Shown here: positions 12,435 through 22,453 of the stretch, one piece after another
Layout of the letters: each line of letters opens with the position of its first letter
How positions within the stretch are numbered: the stretch's first letter is position 1
Source of the DNA: Pseudevernia furfuracea
Taxonomy: Eukaryota; Ascomycota; Lecanoromycetes; Lecanorales; Parmeliaceae
Length of the DNA: 64,000 bases
NCBI GenBank assembly: GCA_022315425.1
Contig: JAIUPT010000032.1
Coordinates: forward strand, 1,538,501 to 1,602,500
Direction: 5' to 3'
Program-made: the position numbers and the translations under genes
Notes under the pieces: generated by a model
What the model was told of the DNA's origin: nothing
Databases searched by the model: none
Seen by the model: only the letters and a program-made list of their open reading frames with translations

Positions 12435-13415
12435 CTACATGAGCAGAACGATCTTTCCACCAGCCCTGTTCTCCTCCATCGTCCGATGTGCCTCCACAAT
12501 CTCCTCCAACGGGAACGTCTTCCCGACACTGACCTTCAATGAACCCTTCTTGATCTGCTGCACCATCTCCTCCAAAGGCGTGTTCACAAAGTCCTTCTCA
12601 TCTCCCTGATACGTCGTCAAACACACGGCCGTCGGCACGGCAGCCATCACCTCAAAATCCGGAATCGACCACTGCCCAGACACCATGCCTGTCATGCAGC
12701 AGATGCCACCTCGAGTTACGCAAGACAAGGAGTCAACAAGAGAGGATGTGCCGACGAGCTCGAGCACTTTGTCAGCACCATCAGGCCAGATCTTCCTGAC
12801 CTCTTCCTGCACCTTGCCATTATCAATAATGACATGATCGCACCCACTTCCCTTCAACAGCTCATCTCTCCCAGCCTTCCTCGTCGTACCAGCGACTGTA
12901 GCACCATGATTCTTCGCAATCGCCGCAGCCGCCAACCCAACACTGCTCGTGCCCCCTCTCACCAACAGCTTCTCCCCCTTCTTTAGCTTCAGCGCCGTAA
13001 ACAAACTCCCGTACGCCGTCTGCAGCATCTCCGGGACAGCCCCCAACACTTTCCAGTCCAGCGCCGTCTCTATAGCCACCACATTCCCCACAGGCGGACA
13101 CGTATACTCGGCATACCCGCCATCGAACACCCGTCCAATGCCCCCCATCGCCGTGGCGACGATCTGCCCCTTTTTGAATTCCCCGCCGGGGCATGACTCG
13201 ACGAGTCCGCACGCTTCGATGCCGAGCACGCGGGGGAATTTGACGCCTGGGCTGTGGCCCTGGCGCGTGAAGAGTTCGGAGCGGTTCATGCCGCAGGCTT
13301 TGACGCGGATGAGGACGCGGCCGGGGGTGGGGGTTGGGACGGGGATGGTTTCGATGTGGAGGACCTCGGGTCCGCCGGGGGAGTGCATGACGGCCGCGCG
13401 CATGGTTTTGGCCAT
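12435..13415 (-). CDS. Medium-chain dehydrogenase/quinone oxidoreductase-like protein
   Basis: An uninterrupted frame of 326 residues starts at MAKTMRAAVM; the frame is open for 48 more codons upstream (to 13559) but that stretch is Pro/Asn/Gln-rich and lacks conservation, so the later ATG is preferred. The N-terminal GroES-like domain has GRVLIRVKACGMNRSELFTRQG and PRVLGIEACG; the nucleotide-binding domain has LLVRGGTSSVGLAAAAIAK, the NADPH loop of the quinone oxidoreductase branch. The zinc-binding cysteines of classical alcohol dehydrogenases are not seen, so a zinc-free NADPH-dependent reductase of quinones or enones is likely. A TATATG element near 13558-13563 may serve as promoter. The substrate cannot be predicted. 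Confidence 0.85.
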   Translation of the reverse strand: MAKTMRAAVMHSPGGPEVLHIETIPVPTPTPGRVLIRVKACGMNRSELFTRQGHSPGVKFPRVLGIEACGLVESCPGGEFKKGQIVATAMGGIGRVFDGGYAEYTCPPVGNVVAIETALDWKVLGAVPEMLQTAYGSLFTALKLKKGEKLLVRGGTSSVGLAAAAIAKNHGATVAGTTRKAGRDELLKGSGCDHVIIDNGKVQEEVRKIWPDGADKVLELVGTSSLVDSLSCVTRGGICCMTGMVSGQWSIPDFEVMAAVPTAVCLTTYQGDEKDFVNTPLEEMVQQIKKGSLKVSVGKTFPLEEIVEAHRTMEENRAGGKIVLLM

Positions 13416-13559
13416 GGTGGTGTGGAGGCGGTTGGTGGATGGGGGCTGTTGGTTTTTGTTGTTCGGGCTTCGGGGTCGATTGAGGTCGCAGGTGGGCACT
13501 TGAGAGTGTAGGTGGGAGATTGGGCTCTTGAATGAGCTGGGGGATAGCTCTCTGTACAT

Positions 13560-14264
13560 ATATCATCCCCTTTCCCCTCAGGCGTTGTGCCTGGCGGGGA
13601 AGGGGGGTTAATGTTAGGCGCCCTATGGCTTGCAGTTAGTGATGGCTTTGGTCAGCCATGTTTGTATTGTTTCATGTATCTTGGTGAAGCTAATGCTAGA
13701 GCCGGTCGTTCCTCAGCGGATACATCCCAGCTAGCTCCGAAATCGGGGCCGGTTTCAATACTACAGTCCGATAGCGCAACTCAGGGTACGTGATGCTTGA
13801 TAAACAGTGCTAAGGGATGACCAAGCACATCAATGCGTGGTTAAGGGTTTTTAGCATACCGTCTATCCTTTAGAAAGGCTACCTATCTCTAATAATAATG
13901 TAATTCGCAGTCTAAGTCTCGATAGAGTACGGTTCAAATGCATTTTCAATAAGTAGGAATGGCACATGAAACAGTTCATACAACAGATACCGACGAGAAC
14001 AGCAATCAAAGAGGAGTGTCCTCCGTTGCATACCCAATCTTGCGTCGATACAGAATGATTCGGAGCCGTAATAACTTTTTTCCCTAGCTCGCAGCTCCTA
14101 GTCAAGTCAGCTCTGCCCCGCCTTTTCGTTCCTCCACTTCACCATCGTGACACGAACAAATATCTTCTCCAGTAGCATATTGATTAAAACCATATCAACC
14201 GCTCCATTTGCACGGACTCTCTGTAACAAGGAGCAGTACCCTTGAACCTTCCGACAAACGAACC
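13560..14264. other. Intergenic, no supported gene
   Basis: The stretch between the oxidoreductase promoter and the microprotein gene holds only short open frames without motifs. It should contain the promoter of the 29-residue protein on the plus strand. Confidence 0.4.
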
Positions 14265-14429
14265 ATGGGTCATAACAGTTGCCCCAAGTGTGGTGCGGGG
14301 ATCGCTGGTGGAGGCAAAAAGTGTGGCAGTTGCGGAGCGGTATGTTGGAGTCTTCTTCTATCTCAGACCCTCAACGCATTTGCTCTAGAGACTGATAGGT
14401 TGCGTACGATGCAGGTCTGCCCTCAGTAG
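14265..14429 (+). CDS. 29-residue CxxC zinc-ribbon-like microprotein
   Basis: Exon 1 (14265-14339, 25 codons) begins ATGGGTCATAAC; a 75 nt intron (14340-14414) has a GTATGT donor and a GATGCAG acceptor; exon 2 (14415-14429) supplies four codons and the stop TAG. The peptide reads MGHNSCPKCGAG, then IAGGGKKCGSCGA, then VCPQ: two CxxC pairs 11 residues apart plus a fifth cysteine at the end. Four cysteines in this spacing suggest a single zinc knuckle, or copper binding as in metallothioneins. An intron with near-consensus borders that joins CGSCGA directly to VCPQ-stop argues for a genuine gene despite its size. I do not recognise the family with certainty. Confidence 0.6.
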   Translation: MGHNSCPKCGAGIAGGGKKCGSCGAVCWSLLLSQTLNAFALETDRLRTMQVCPQ

Positions 14430-15204
14430 GGATCCATTTCGCAAGCAGAGGGGGAGACGGAGCGGAGGACGGGGGCTTTGATGAGGATACGCGGCTATGA
14501 CTTGACGAAACGAACACACATGACGGGCACTCATGACGAGCATCTACGACGAACGTTTATGGCGGACATTTATGGCGGACATTCACTTGCATCGGGGGGA
14601 GGTACGAGTGTGCGGAACCGAGCGGAGCGATGTGTACGGGATCTGGAAAGCATGCTTTGCCGGCGACATAGGGAACACGGAGGGTGGCATTTGGGAGCAT
14701 TGTTAAGGCCGCTCGAGTCGAGAGTAAAGCCAACAGGGTCTTCTAATGATTTGAACTGCGAGTTCCAATAATGTCTGTCTTCGAGGAAGGCCATCTCACC
14801 AAGGTGATCAGCAGTGCAGCACAAGCCAGAGAGCACGCTTGGTATTAACTCCGCTCGCTCCGGGCTACGTCGAATGTGAAGCCCGGCGCTAACCCTATAA
14901 GGCTAGGCTAGCAAGGATTTTAGTCTACCTTAACAATGTCTCGAGTTAAGACATATGCAGGAATCATGTAACGGATCAGATGCGTGGCGTTTAGTAACTG
15001 CCCCAGTACTGTGCTTAGTATAGTGTTGGCACCCTTCTGACCTTCTGTGCTGCTGCTACAGAAGAAGTAGCACATGGTAAGCTCACAACACTTTCGTCGG
15101 TAGATGGTGATTCGACAAGTACGAAGCTAGGACAGTCTTGCTAAAACTATTGGCGATGATCTTACTACACTCGTATTTCTGACTTACGAGCGGCATTCGG
15201 CTCG
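14430..15204. other. Intergenic, no supported gene
   Basis: Only short overlapping frames are seen. The interval contains a direct repeat of the phrase TATGGCGGACAT near 14559-14582. The downstream part of the neighbouring broken lipase-like gene could be expected here, but I find no NACHT or ankyrin motif. Confidence 0.35.
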
Positions 15205-16030
15205 TCATTCGCGGCTTCCGTCGACAACATTGATGATCACTTGAGCTACTACCCCGAACTCATAAGAGTCGTGAGACGGAGCCTTGCATATGGAGATATC
15301 ATCGGCTTCGGCGGGAACAGGGTCTTCGTTCACCACGCCAAATCTTGCAGATTGTCGGTCTACAACCTTTATTGAAGTGACATTAGCTGATAGCACAGGA
15401 AGGATCAGGGGACAAATACATACCACGATGCTTGCAGGCCCCTTACTTGTAGCCTTAGTCTCAAAAAAGATCTTGATGATAAAGGGTGGCCGAGACCGTT
15501 ACACGAAGTCTTCGGATACCGCGGTGAGCTCTTTTGACCCTTTTTCGAGGTATTCTAGAAAAGGATCAAAAATAGGTGTTTGGTAGCCACTAAGTGTGGA
15601 AATTATTCTTGTTGCCATCCGAGACCACCAGGCGGCATCGACCCTCCCGTGTGGGGTGCCTAGAAATGCCACTGTCTTCGCACTATCCAATATGTCCTGA
15701 TCAGTGGCGTCTGGGAGATTGTTGTGGGCATGGTTAGGGGCTTGCTTGAAGATGATGCCGCCAAGGCTGTGACAGATAAACATTATAGGTCTTCTCTCGA
15801 CTCCTTTTCTCTTTTCTCAGCGTGTGAGATTCGACGAGCAGCCCTGCTGCAGTGTCTCGAAAATCAGCTCTGGACCTGGAAAAAACAGCAGCATCGTATC
15901 CAAAAGTCATGACCCTGGCATTAGGTAATTCCTCGAGCACAGAGCTCCGGAGCCACCGATGGCCATTGCCATGCGACCAGGTCTAATACGCATGACCCCC
16001 GAGACCATTCACTGCCACTATGTCGCATGT
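15205..16030 (-). pseudogene. Broken lipase-like (DUF676-type) domain gene of the fungal NLR group
   Basis: Reading the minus strand from about 16024, the frame gives DIVAVNGLGGHAY, an in-frame TAG (15983-15985), then TWSHGNGHRWLRSSVLEELPNARVMTFGYDA; a one-base frame change near 15790; then FICHSLGGIIFKQA with the GHSLGG-like nucleophile elbow (here CHSLGG) and KTVAFLGTPHGR; then TAA (15499-15501) before RSRPPF; then, after a likely intron, VVDRQSARFG. These are the ordered blocks of the alpha/beta-hydrolase domain that precedes NACHT or ankyrin regions in many fungal NLR-like proteins. The downstream domains are absent. Two stops and a frameshift make it a pseudogene. TAG and TAA both could come from CAG/CAA by C-to-T change. 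Confidence 0.75.
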
Positions 16031-16549
16031 CACTTGCTGAATTCCGTCTTTCAGCACATGATACCCTCGAATGACTTCAAGCAAGTTGAGGATATTTGGG
16101 GAATCAAATTCTGCGAAGCTCGCGGAGTTTCGAGTTGCTATCAGAGTTCGAAAAGGATATCGTGACCCTGAGAGGGTGGGAGGTTTTTCGGAGACGTCTG
16201 GAAGGTTCTTCTTCCTGAAAGATATGTCTTATCAACGTTGACCCTCTCTGGAATGTCTGGCTACGGCTTGTAAAGAGAATGGTGACTGGCTGTGCATGTA
16301 CTCCTGGTGGTGATTTACCGAAGTACCGTACCCGCGCAGAAGTTCGGCTTCCTCTATTGTTCAAATCCGCATCGATCCCCTCCTTCTGCGGAGAAGTATT
16401 GAATGTGAATATCCTACTACGGCATTCTTGTACATTGAGGCCCACTACATCAAGTGTGTACGCAGGTCAAAGTCCACAGTAAACCGCTCATCGCCGTTAC
16501 ATACACAATTCCTCTCTTCCAACCGTCCACTGTTTTGATCCTGCTCGTA

Positions 16550-18200
16550 ATGGACGCACTCAGAGCCCGCATTGGTCAGCTCTAGCACACCTTTGGCGAA
16601 CATGACCTGTCAAACGCCTCAGAAAATGGCAGTAGCAAATCACGACTCGACGTTAGTCCTGATCGACCTAGTCAGATCAAGGAGCACAATCCGCGCCCTC
16701 AGCTGCATGTGGATACACAGATGACAATACAGCAACCTGTCCAAATGCCGAGCGCCGTCAGGACGCCAAAACCCAGCACCCAAAGAGAAACGCAGTCGCT
16801 CTCCCCATGTACCAGGAGCTTTTTCGACGGAAGAGGAGCCGCCCCAACCAAGATCGCTTTAAATAAAGCCGGCCCAAAGTAGATCAGATCAAATAAGATC
16901 ACGGCCATCGACCAGCATTATCATAGGGGTATGCGGTATGACAGGGACAGGGAAATCAACCTTCATTGGCAAAGTTGCAAATAAGGATGTTGGGGTTAGG
17001 CACACTTTGAAGTCACGTAGGTGTTGATCTTACACATTGTACGGTTCCACGAAACAACTAAACTGTAGTTAGACACGTCAGAGATTGATAAAGTCAAATG
17101 CCAGATCGCGCCCTACGCTGTTACGATGATTAACACCTTCGGATTTAGCGACACGACTCGCAGTGATAGCGACATCCTAGCGGCCATCGCGGAATAGATG
17201 CGAACCTCCTATGAGGAAGGTGCCCTCCTCTCGGGCATCATCTATTTACACAGAATTACCGACAATCACATGACGAATTCGTCGATGAAGTATTCGTATG
17301 TTACGCAAGCTGTGCGAGACAAAAAACATGACAAACGTCCTCCTTGTCACATCAATGTGAGACATCATTCAGCAGAAACAGAGTGTCGTCCAAGAAACAA
17401 GGCTTTGTAGCGAAGAGGCTTTTTGGAGTCATATGACCGCGCAAGGGACAACTGTGGATCGATATGATAACCAATCAGCGACCGCTCTAAGACTGATTCT
17501 CTTGTCCAAATCCCCAGCGGCTCTAAAAACTCAGAAACAACTGGTAAATAATCGTATCCCCCTTGTGAATACTGACGTAGGTCAAGTCGTTAACGAAGGA
17601 TTTCTCCGCGCCAAACGTGAGTTCGAAGAAGAACTGGCCGCTGTAAGAGAAGAACGAGACGCTGCGATTAAATCAAGTATGGCAAGCCACCAAGTTTTCT
17701 ATCAAGGGTAAAGAGACTGACACTGTGACTGTGACTGTGAGCCTCTGGACAATGCGAAGCTACAGAGAAGTCTCGAAGCAAATGATAAGCGCGTGCAGGC
17801 CCAAATTGAAGAGAACGCGAAACAACAAGCCAGATTCCAAACACATCATACGGAGGCGCTTCAGCGCGAATTGGAGAGTCTTAAAGCCCGAACCGCTGAA
17901 TTGGAGTCGCTGAAGAAGGATGTATCAGAACGTGAGAACCGATTGCACGCACCAACGCGCTCGTACCAAGAGAAGACATTGGAGCTTGAGAAACAGAAAA
18001 GTCACATCGCATTAGATGCCCACAAAGAAGAAACCTCCAAGCGAGACAATGAGCTTCGTTCGTACATCAAAGATATGATAGAGCTCTCCAAGTCCCAGCA
18101 GAAGGAACTTTCGGAACTTTAAGAGGAATTTCGACACAAGTCGGATCCTAAAGTTTTGCTATCAGACTCTTACAAGAAAGAGATGTCTGAATTGAGGGAG
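16550..18200 (+). pseudogene. Broken P-loop GTPase with C-terminal coiled coil
   Basis: A plausible start at 16550 reads MDALRARIGQL followed by TAG (16583) and, after a long open stretch, another TAG (16880). From 16923 a second frame gives IGVCGMTGTGKSTFIG, a Walker A motif, up to a GTAGGT donor. A further exon gives VTMINTFGFSDTTRSDSDIL, where the usual DTPG of the G3 motif has become NTFG, then TAG (17195) at a position normally tryptophan, then GIIYLHRITDNHM. From 17433 the frame has DRYDNQSATALRL and a coiled coil that shifts frame near 17720-17800 and stops at 18122. The architecture is that of fungal single-domain GTPases with a helical tail. Several lesions make it non-functional. 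Confidence 0.72.
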
Positions 18201-18243
18201 ATTAGTCCTTGCCTAATGCAAGTATCTCTTTGACTACAGATTT

Positions 18244-19018
18244 TTATTGCTTTGCCTTAACCTCCTGCAATTTACGGGCAAGCATTATTTCACTCCAATC
18301 CTGCCTCTGCTTGCGCCAATTTAAGACCATTTCATACCCCTCCTGAGCTTTCTCCCACTCGTCGAGCCATTCTTTGCTCCAATTTTTAGGGTTCTTGCAC
18401 ACGGTGCCCAGAATATCCTTGTGCTCTAGAGATGTATATAGATATTTGTCTCCAATTCTTTCAATCGTCCATTCTAAGCGGACTCCGGGAGCACGGCGCC
18501 ATGCTTGTTTGCACAGTGTTTCCAACAATTCCAATTTGCGATGAAACATTTCAGTTCTGTCAGGCTCGAGGGCCATGACTCCGGCCGTGGCAGATCTGGG
18601 GACCAAGTCCAGTTAACCAGCTCAAACTTGATAGATGTCAGCCCCTGCGGTAGCTTCGCGAAGACAGCTATTTAAGGGAGGGTGATTCTCCGAAACCAAT
18701 CCTTGCCAGGAGTTGGATACAATTCGGACCAGTATCTTTGATGATAGCAGCAATGGCAATAGTTGAACAGCTCGAAGGTCACGGAGCGCAACTGTCTATG
18801 TTTTGAAGTGGAGAACTGCTGGAGGAATTCCGTGAATGCTGCTGGACAGTGAACCGAAAGTGTGTCTTGCTAAGGTAAATGTACTCGACCTCAGCTTTTG
18901 TGCTTGGCGAAGCAAGTTGAAGACCGTCAGTGCGCCAAACTACGGTGAAATTGTCGACTTTTGGAATTGAAACCCGGACTGTGTTTATTGTCAATCTCCC
19001 GGTAGAAGTTGTCACCAT
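18244..19018 (-). pseudogene. Broken conserved gene of unknown function
   Basis: The minus strand opens with an ATG at 19018 (MVTTSTGRLTINTVRVSIP) and continues as FTVVWRTDGLQLASP. Near 18835 the frame shifts by one base and resumes as AFTEFLQQFSTSKHRQLRSV and YWSELYPTPGKDWFRRITLP, ended by TAA near 18675. The same frame goes on with KLPQGLTSIKFELVNW, then another frame change leads to FHRKLELLETLCKQAWRRAPG down to the stop at 18244. The three parts read as one former protein of about 250 residues. No domain is recognised. The alternative, three small genes, is unlikely because the pieces abut and share strand and style. Confidence 0.6.
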
Positions 19019-19929
19019 GAGTAATTCTGAAGACTTCCTGGCGTATTTCCCATGAGTGGAGGTGTGGTGTCACTAGATTGTGGATGACCTTAGCAGAAGG
19101 GCTCAAGCAGTCATGGAAGAGGAAAATATGATGTTGTCAGGTCGCGGGTGATAGGAGCCTGTAAACTATGACTTCTTGGATATGTGAAAATCTTGAGCGA
19201 GAAAGGGTCTATGCTTTAGACACATTGATTGATGGAGTGTTTACAGATGTTTCAGTATGAGCGGGGGTTCCCTCTCAAGTATCACATTTCTCGGACAACA
19301 GAGGGGTTATGGAAGGTCTCCTCGTCAATCTATCCTATGTTATACGACTATCTCTGTGAAGAGAAGGCCGAAATGCTTACGATGTATTAGCTAGGATCAC
19401 ATTGTGAAGGTGGCGTAATAAAACAGGCATACGGCGCCCGTCGATGCCTATGCTATGCGGCCTCGACGTTGAAAAGAGCACAACAGCCCTGCAGCTGTTC
19501 CTGAGGCTTTCCTGACCCCAAGAATATTCTATAGGTTCTGGCTCGAGCTTTAACTCTACTTCTGGTTTTTATGCTTTTCAGCTTTTCAATAACATATGAT
19601 CATATTGTAAAGATGCCGTAACAGCACAGGCATACCGCCAATGCATCCAGAAATTGAGAGTCTTTGAATAAGAGAATTGTTGAGCAGTATGTCAAGTCCC
19701 TTGTATACAGCACATATGTATATCACGTGATAGCGTGTTTTGTGGCGCAGTCGGCCTCGTCGGCTTCCCAGCCACGTCGAAAAACCTGAACATCCGCTCT
19801 TTCCCAAAGAAAAACACCTTCGACGCTGAAGAAAGGAGCATACTTATCTGGTATCAGCACTGATTGCTCGATAAACGCATACAAATCTAATCAAACACAA
19901 ACTTCTGTCGCTAACCTCTAGGCTTCGGC
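19019..19929. other. Intergenic with a duplicated segment
   Basis: No gene is seen. Two similar segments of about 45 bp lie at about 19397-19437 and 19598-19640: ATCACATTGTGAAGGTGGCGTAATAAAACAGGCATACGGC and a copy with ATCATATTG and GCACAGGCATACCGCC, about 204 bp apart. Their common origin is clear, their nature is not. Confidence 0.45.
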
Positions 19930-21363
19930 ATGCCATTCATCCCCCACACACCGGAGTCCCTCATTCAACGATCCGACAGCAAGGACCCGGGGACAACTTG
20001 CAAAGGCATCACTTCTGCTGGTAGACCCTGCAGACGTCCTCTCGGGAGCTCCGCCCAGTCTTCGCCAACGGGTCATCGAAAGCCAAGGCGTGGAGTAATA
20101 GCCGTGCTGCAGCCGAGCGATGAGGACCATGAAGGAGCTGCAGCATATTTTTGCTTTCAACACAAAGACCAAGCAGAGACTCTTACGGGCGGCGACCAAG
20201 ATGGTAGAAAAGCAAATATAGTGCCGGTGCAGCAACGCACGAGCATCGATACCCTGGTGGACCGAACGGGGGTACTTGACATTGGCGATGATGAAACACC
20301 GTCAAAAAGCCGGCATAAAAGAGGTCATGCTAGACCTGCAAGGAAAGAGACGCTGCCGAAGAAATGGCAAGATGTAGACGGTCCGTTGATCGCGATATCG
20401 GGAGAGAAGCAGAGACCTGCTGGGAGAGGCACACAAAGGCACCAAACAAGAGGACGGTCAAGCTTATCGTTTTCTTTGTTCTGCTGCGTCAGCTCTGCAG
20501 ACCGCGATGACATGCCTCCCCCGCGCGTCCAACGCTACCCTGAGAAGCCTGAATATCATTCGTGTGTGCAGCAGGCCGAAAGACCAGCGGACTCCAGACC
20601 CACAACATCGCATTTACCCGTTGAGCAGGCATCGAGTAGTCCAAGGCCATCACGCGTCGCCCACACAAGCTTTCATCCCACAAATCCCAACAGACCGCCT
20701 GCTCAACAGCATCGCTCCTCTCACACGCAAGACCTTCTGTCACTGATACCCACAACGCTGTCGCCGCAAACGACATCTCTTCTACTCGCTGAGCTAGCGA
20801 AGCCAGTGTCACCACATGACGAAGAGGGCTACATTTACATGTTCTGGCTTACCGATGGCGCCTTGGACGCGCCTGACTCGCAAGCTGCTTCTTCACTACT
20901 CTCTGATGGCGCAGCAAGCACCCCCAATGGACGTCGCAAAAGTGATGTCCTAGCTCAAAGCTCAAATATTAAGAACACGCCTTCCAAGCCAAAGACAGTG
21001 CTCTTGAAAATTGGTCGAGCCTCCAACGTACAACGTCGTATGAACGAATGGAACCGTCAGTGCGGTTACAACCTCTCCCTCATCCGCTTTTATCCTTACC
21101 GTCCCAGCTCTCCGTTACCATTCAGGCCAAACGCTTCTTCTCCGCCTGCATCGCCCTCTACACCTCACAAAGTACCACATGCCCAGAGGGTTGAGAGACT
21201 GATTCATCTCGAGCTTGCGGAACGGCGGGTGAAGCGCGACTGTGAGAACTGTGGTAAGGAACACAGAGAATGGTTTGAGGTTGAGAGCAGTAGGGACGGT
21301 TTGAGGAGCGTGGACGAGGTTATCAGGCGGTGGACTGAGTGGGGAAGGCGGGCTGGTGGATGA
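19930..21363 (+). CDS. T5orf172/DUF1766 protein (Mug113-like)
   Basis: An intronless frame of 477 residues. The N-terminus has a short cysteine pattern (GTTCKGITSAGRPCRRPL, later YFCFQH), a spacer rich in Ser/Pro/Arg follows with a LFCCVSS segment near residue 187. The C-terminal domain starts at GYIYMFWL (about residue 299) and continues with LLKIGRASNVQRRMNEWNRQ, VERLIHLELAERR and CENCGKEHREWFEV; these are the blocks of the T5orf172 domain, a relative of GIY-YIG nucleases. Fission yeast Mug113 has the same domain and is induced in meiosis; its biochemical role is unknown. A low-complexity insert sits between the first strand and the KIGRA block. Confidence 0.85.
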   Translation: MPFIPHTPESLIQRSDSKDPGTTCKGITSAGRPCRRPLGSSAQSSPTGHRKPRRGVIAVLQPSDEDHEGAAAYFCFQHKDQAETLTGGDQDGRKANIVPVQQRTSIDTLVDRTGVLDIGDDETPSKSRHKRGHARPARKETLPKKWQDVDGPLIAISGEKQRPAGRGTQRHQTRGRSSLSFSLFCCVSSADRDDMPPPRVQRYPEKPEYHSCVQQAERPADSRPTTSHLPVEQASSSPRPSRVAHTSFHPTNPNRPPAQQHRSSHTQDLLSLIPTTLSPQTTSLLLAELAKPVSPHDEEGYIYMFWLTDGALDAPDSQAASSLLSDGAASTPNGRRKSDVLAQSSNIKNTPSKPKTVLLKIGRASNVQRRMNEWNRQCGYNLSLIRFYPYRPSSPLPFRPNASSPPASPSTPHKVPHAQRVERLIHLELAERRVKRDCENCGKEHREWFEVESSRDGLRSVDEVIRRWTEWGRRAGG

Positions 21364-21744
21364 GTGTCTACGGTGGGTTGGCGTTAGTGACGAGTTGGAT
21401 GGCCATGATGGACAAGATTCACGACTTATGTGATGTATTGTTGATGACTAACGGGCAATGGGTGTACTACTGTCACAACGACATTTAAGATACATGAAGA
21501 AATGATCATCTAGAGGTTACGAGACCATTTGGCGTTTCTATATGTCCTTGTACATAATGCTGGGTCATTGCACGATTTTAATGGGGTTTCAATGCTATGT
21601 CATCGTGCTTAATCAGTACTGCGTGTGGGTATCTTGCTTCAATGTAGAACTCCACGCTTAGCCATGCATACAATTCGATCCTAGCACACCACCGTTTGCC
21701 CCAGCCATCCTGCACAAGTCCCCCGAACGCCTTGACCTTGATTC
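21364..21744. terminator. Shared 3' region of two convergent genes
   Basis: This 380 bp interval lies between the stop codons of the Mug113-like gene and the minus-strand DCP1 gene. It should carry both polyadenylation regions; no distinct signal can be assigned with confidence and no other gene is seen. Confidence 0.4.
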
Positions 21745-22326
21745 TCACATGGCTGCATCTGATCTCAAGGGCGGATGGAGCAGCCAATCCAGTTCACGCG
21801 GCAGTCCACTTGGGGTCCCAGTCACACGCTCCGAACCGGTTCTCGACGCACACTCGAGGACGCACCTCCCAAAAGCCTCCCTCACACCGTTCGTGCTCCC
21901 CTGCTGCTCTTCAAAGACCCAGAGGCCAAACGCCACCTCCTCCGTCACCGCACCCCGTTGGTCTTCCGCTTGCAAGATGACGTATTCGGACGTCACGTCG
22001 ATGTCGTCCACGAACTTGAGGTGTTGGACGAAGTTGTCCAAACCGCGGCGGTTGAGCACGACGACCGCGGGGCCGTGGACGGCGAATTCCACCACGAACA
22101 GTGTGCCCTCGGTGCCGGTTTTTTCCCATGCTTGAGTCGCAGTGCTGAATTTGTAAACGACGGCGTAGGGGGCCGTGAACTTGATGCGGATTATGCCGGG
22201 CATGTGTGCCTGGAGGACGGAGAGGTTGAGATCGTCGTTTTTGATGGGGGGATTTGCTGGGACGGAGAGGTCGACATGGTCGTTTGTGGTGGTGGGATTT
22301 GCTGGGGGGAAGAGCAGTTCTTCCAT
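21745..22326 (-). CDS. DCP1: mRNA-decapping enzyme subunit 1 (DCP1-like)
   Basis: A frame of 193 residues starts at MEELLFPPANP; the frame is open to 22395 but without an ATG. The EVH1-type domain is clear: TAPYAVVYKFSTATQAWEKT, GTEGTLFVVEF, VVLNRRGLDNFV, then FGLWVFEEQQGSTN. DCP1 binds and activates the DCP2 decapping enzyme in cytoplasmic P-bodies, committing mRNAs to 5'-to-3' decay. The protein ends soon after the domain, as in short fungal forms. The upstream sequence supports an intron in the 5' UTR (next entry). The identification rests on several family blocks and is firm. Confidence 0.87.
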   Translation of the reverse strand: MEELLFPPANPTTTNDHVDLSVPANPPIKNDDLNLSVLQAHMPGIIRIKFTAPYAVVYKFSTATQAWEKTGTEGTLFVVEFAVHGPAVVVLNRRGLDNFVQHLKFVDDIDVTSEYVILQAEDQRGAVTEEVAFGLWVFEEQQGSTNGVREAFGRCVLECASRTGSERVTGTPSGLPRELDWLLHPPLRSDAAM

Positions 22327-22345
22327 TTGCGAGGGTTGGGATTTT

Positions 22346-22453
22346 CTGGGCTCGAGATATCGAGTTAGCCGTCGAAAATGTTTGTGGGAGGACAAACGGG
22401 ATAGATTGTTGATGGAGGAATGCGTGTAGGCAGTTGATGTGGTTACGACTTAC
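22346..22453 (-). other. Probable 5' UTR intron of DCP1
   Basis: On the minus strand a perfect GTAAGT donor (22448-22453) is followed by a GCTAAC branch-like site and a CCCAG acceptor at 22346, 20 nt before the DCP1 ATG. It explains why the coding frame continues upstream without an ATG. Alternative: translation begins in an upstream exon I could not identify. Confidence 0.5.

Noticed and set aside
12862..13566. 234-residue Arg/Pro/His-rich open frame overlapping the MDR oxidoreductase
   Set aside because: It is a frame-shifted shadow of the GC-rich oxidoreductase coding sequence on the same strand and has no domain.
9244..14429. A biosynthetic or catabolic gene cluster of DUF89 enzyme, polysaccharide lyase and oxidoreductase
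   Set aside because: Strands and families do not fit one pathway, and no regulator or transporter adjoins them.
16104..16445. 113-residue minus frame upstream of the broken lipase-like gene
   Set aside because: It does not read into the DIVAVNGLGG block, shows no recognisable 5' domain and may be chance.
21749..22368. Plus-strand frames opposite DCP1 (up to 197 residues)
   Set aside because: The minus strand carries the clear DCP1 motifs; the plus frames are antisense shadows.
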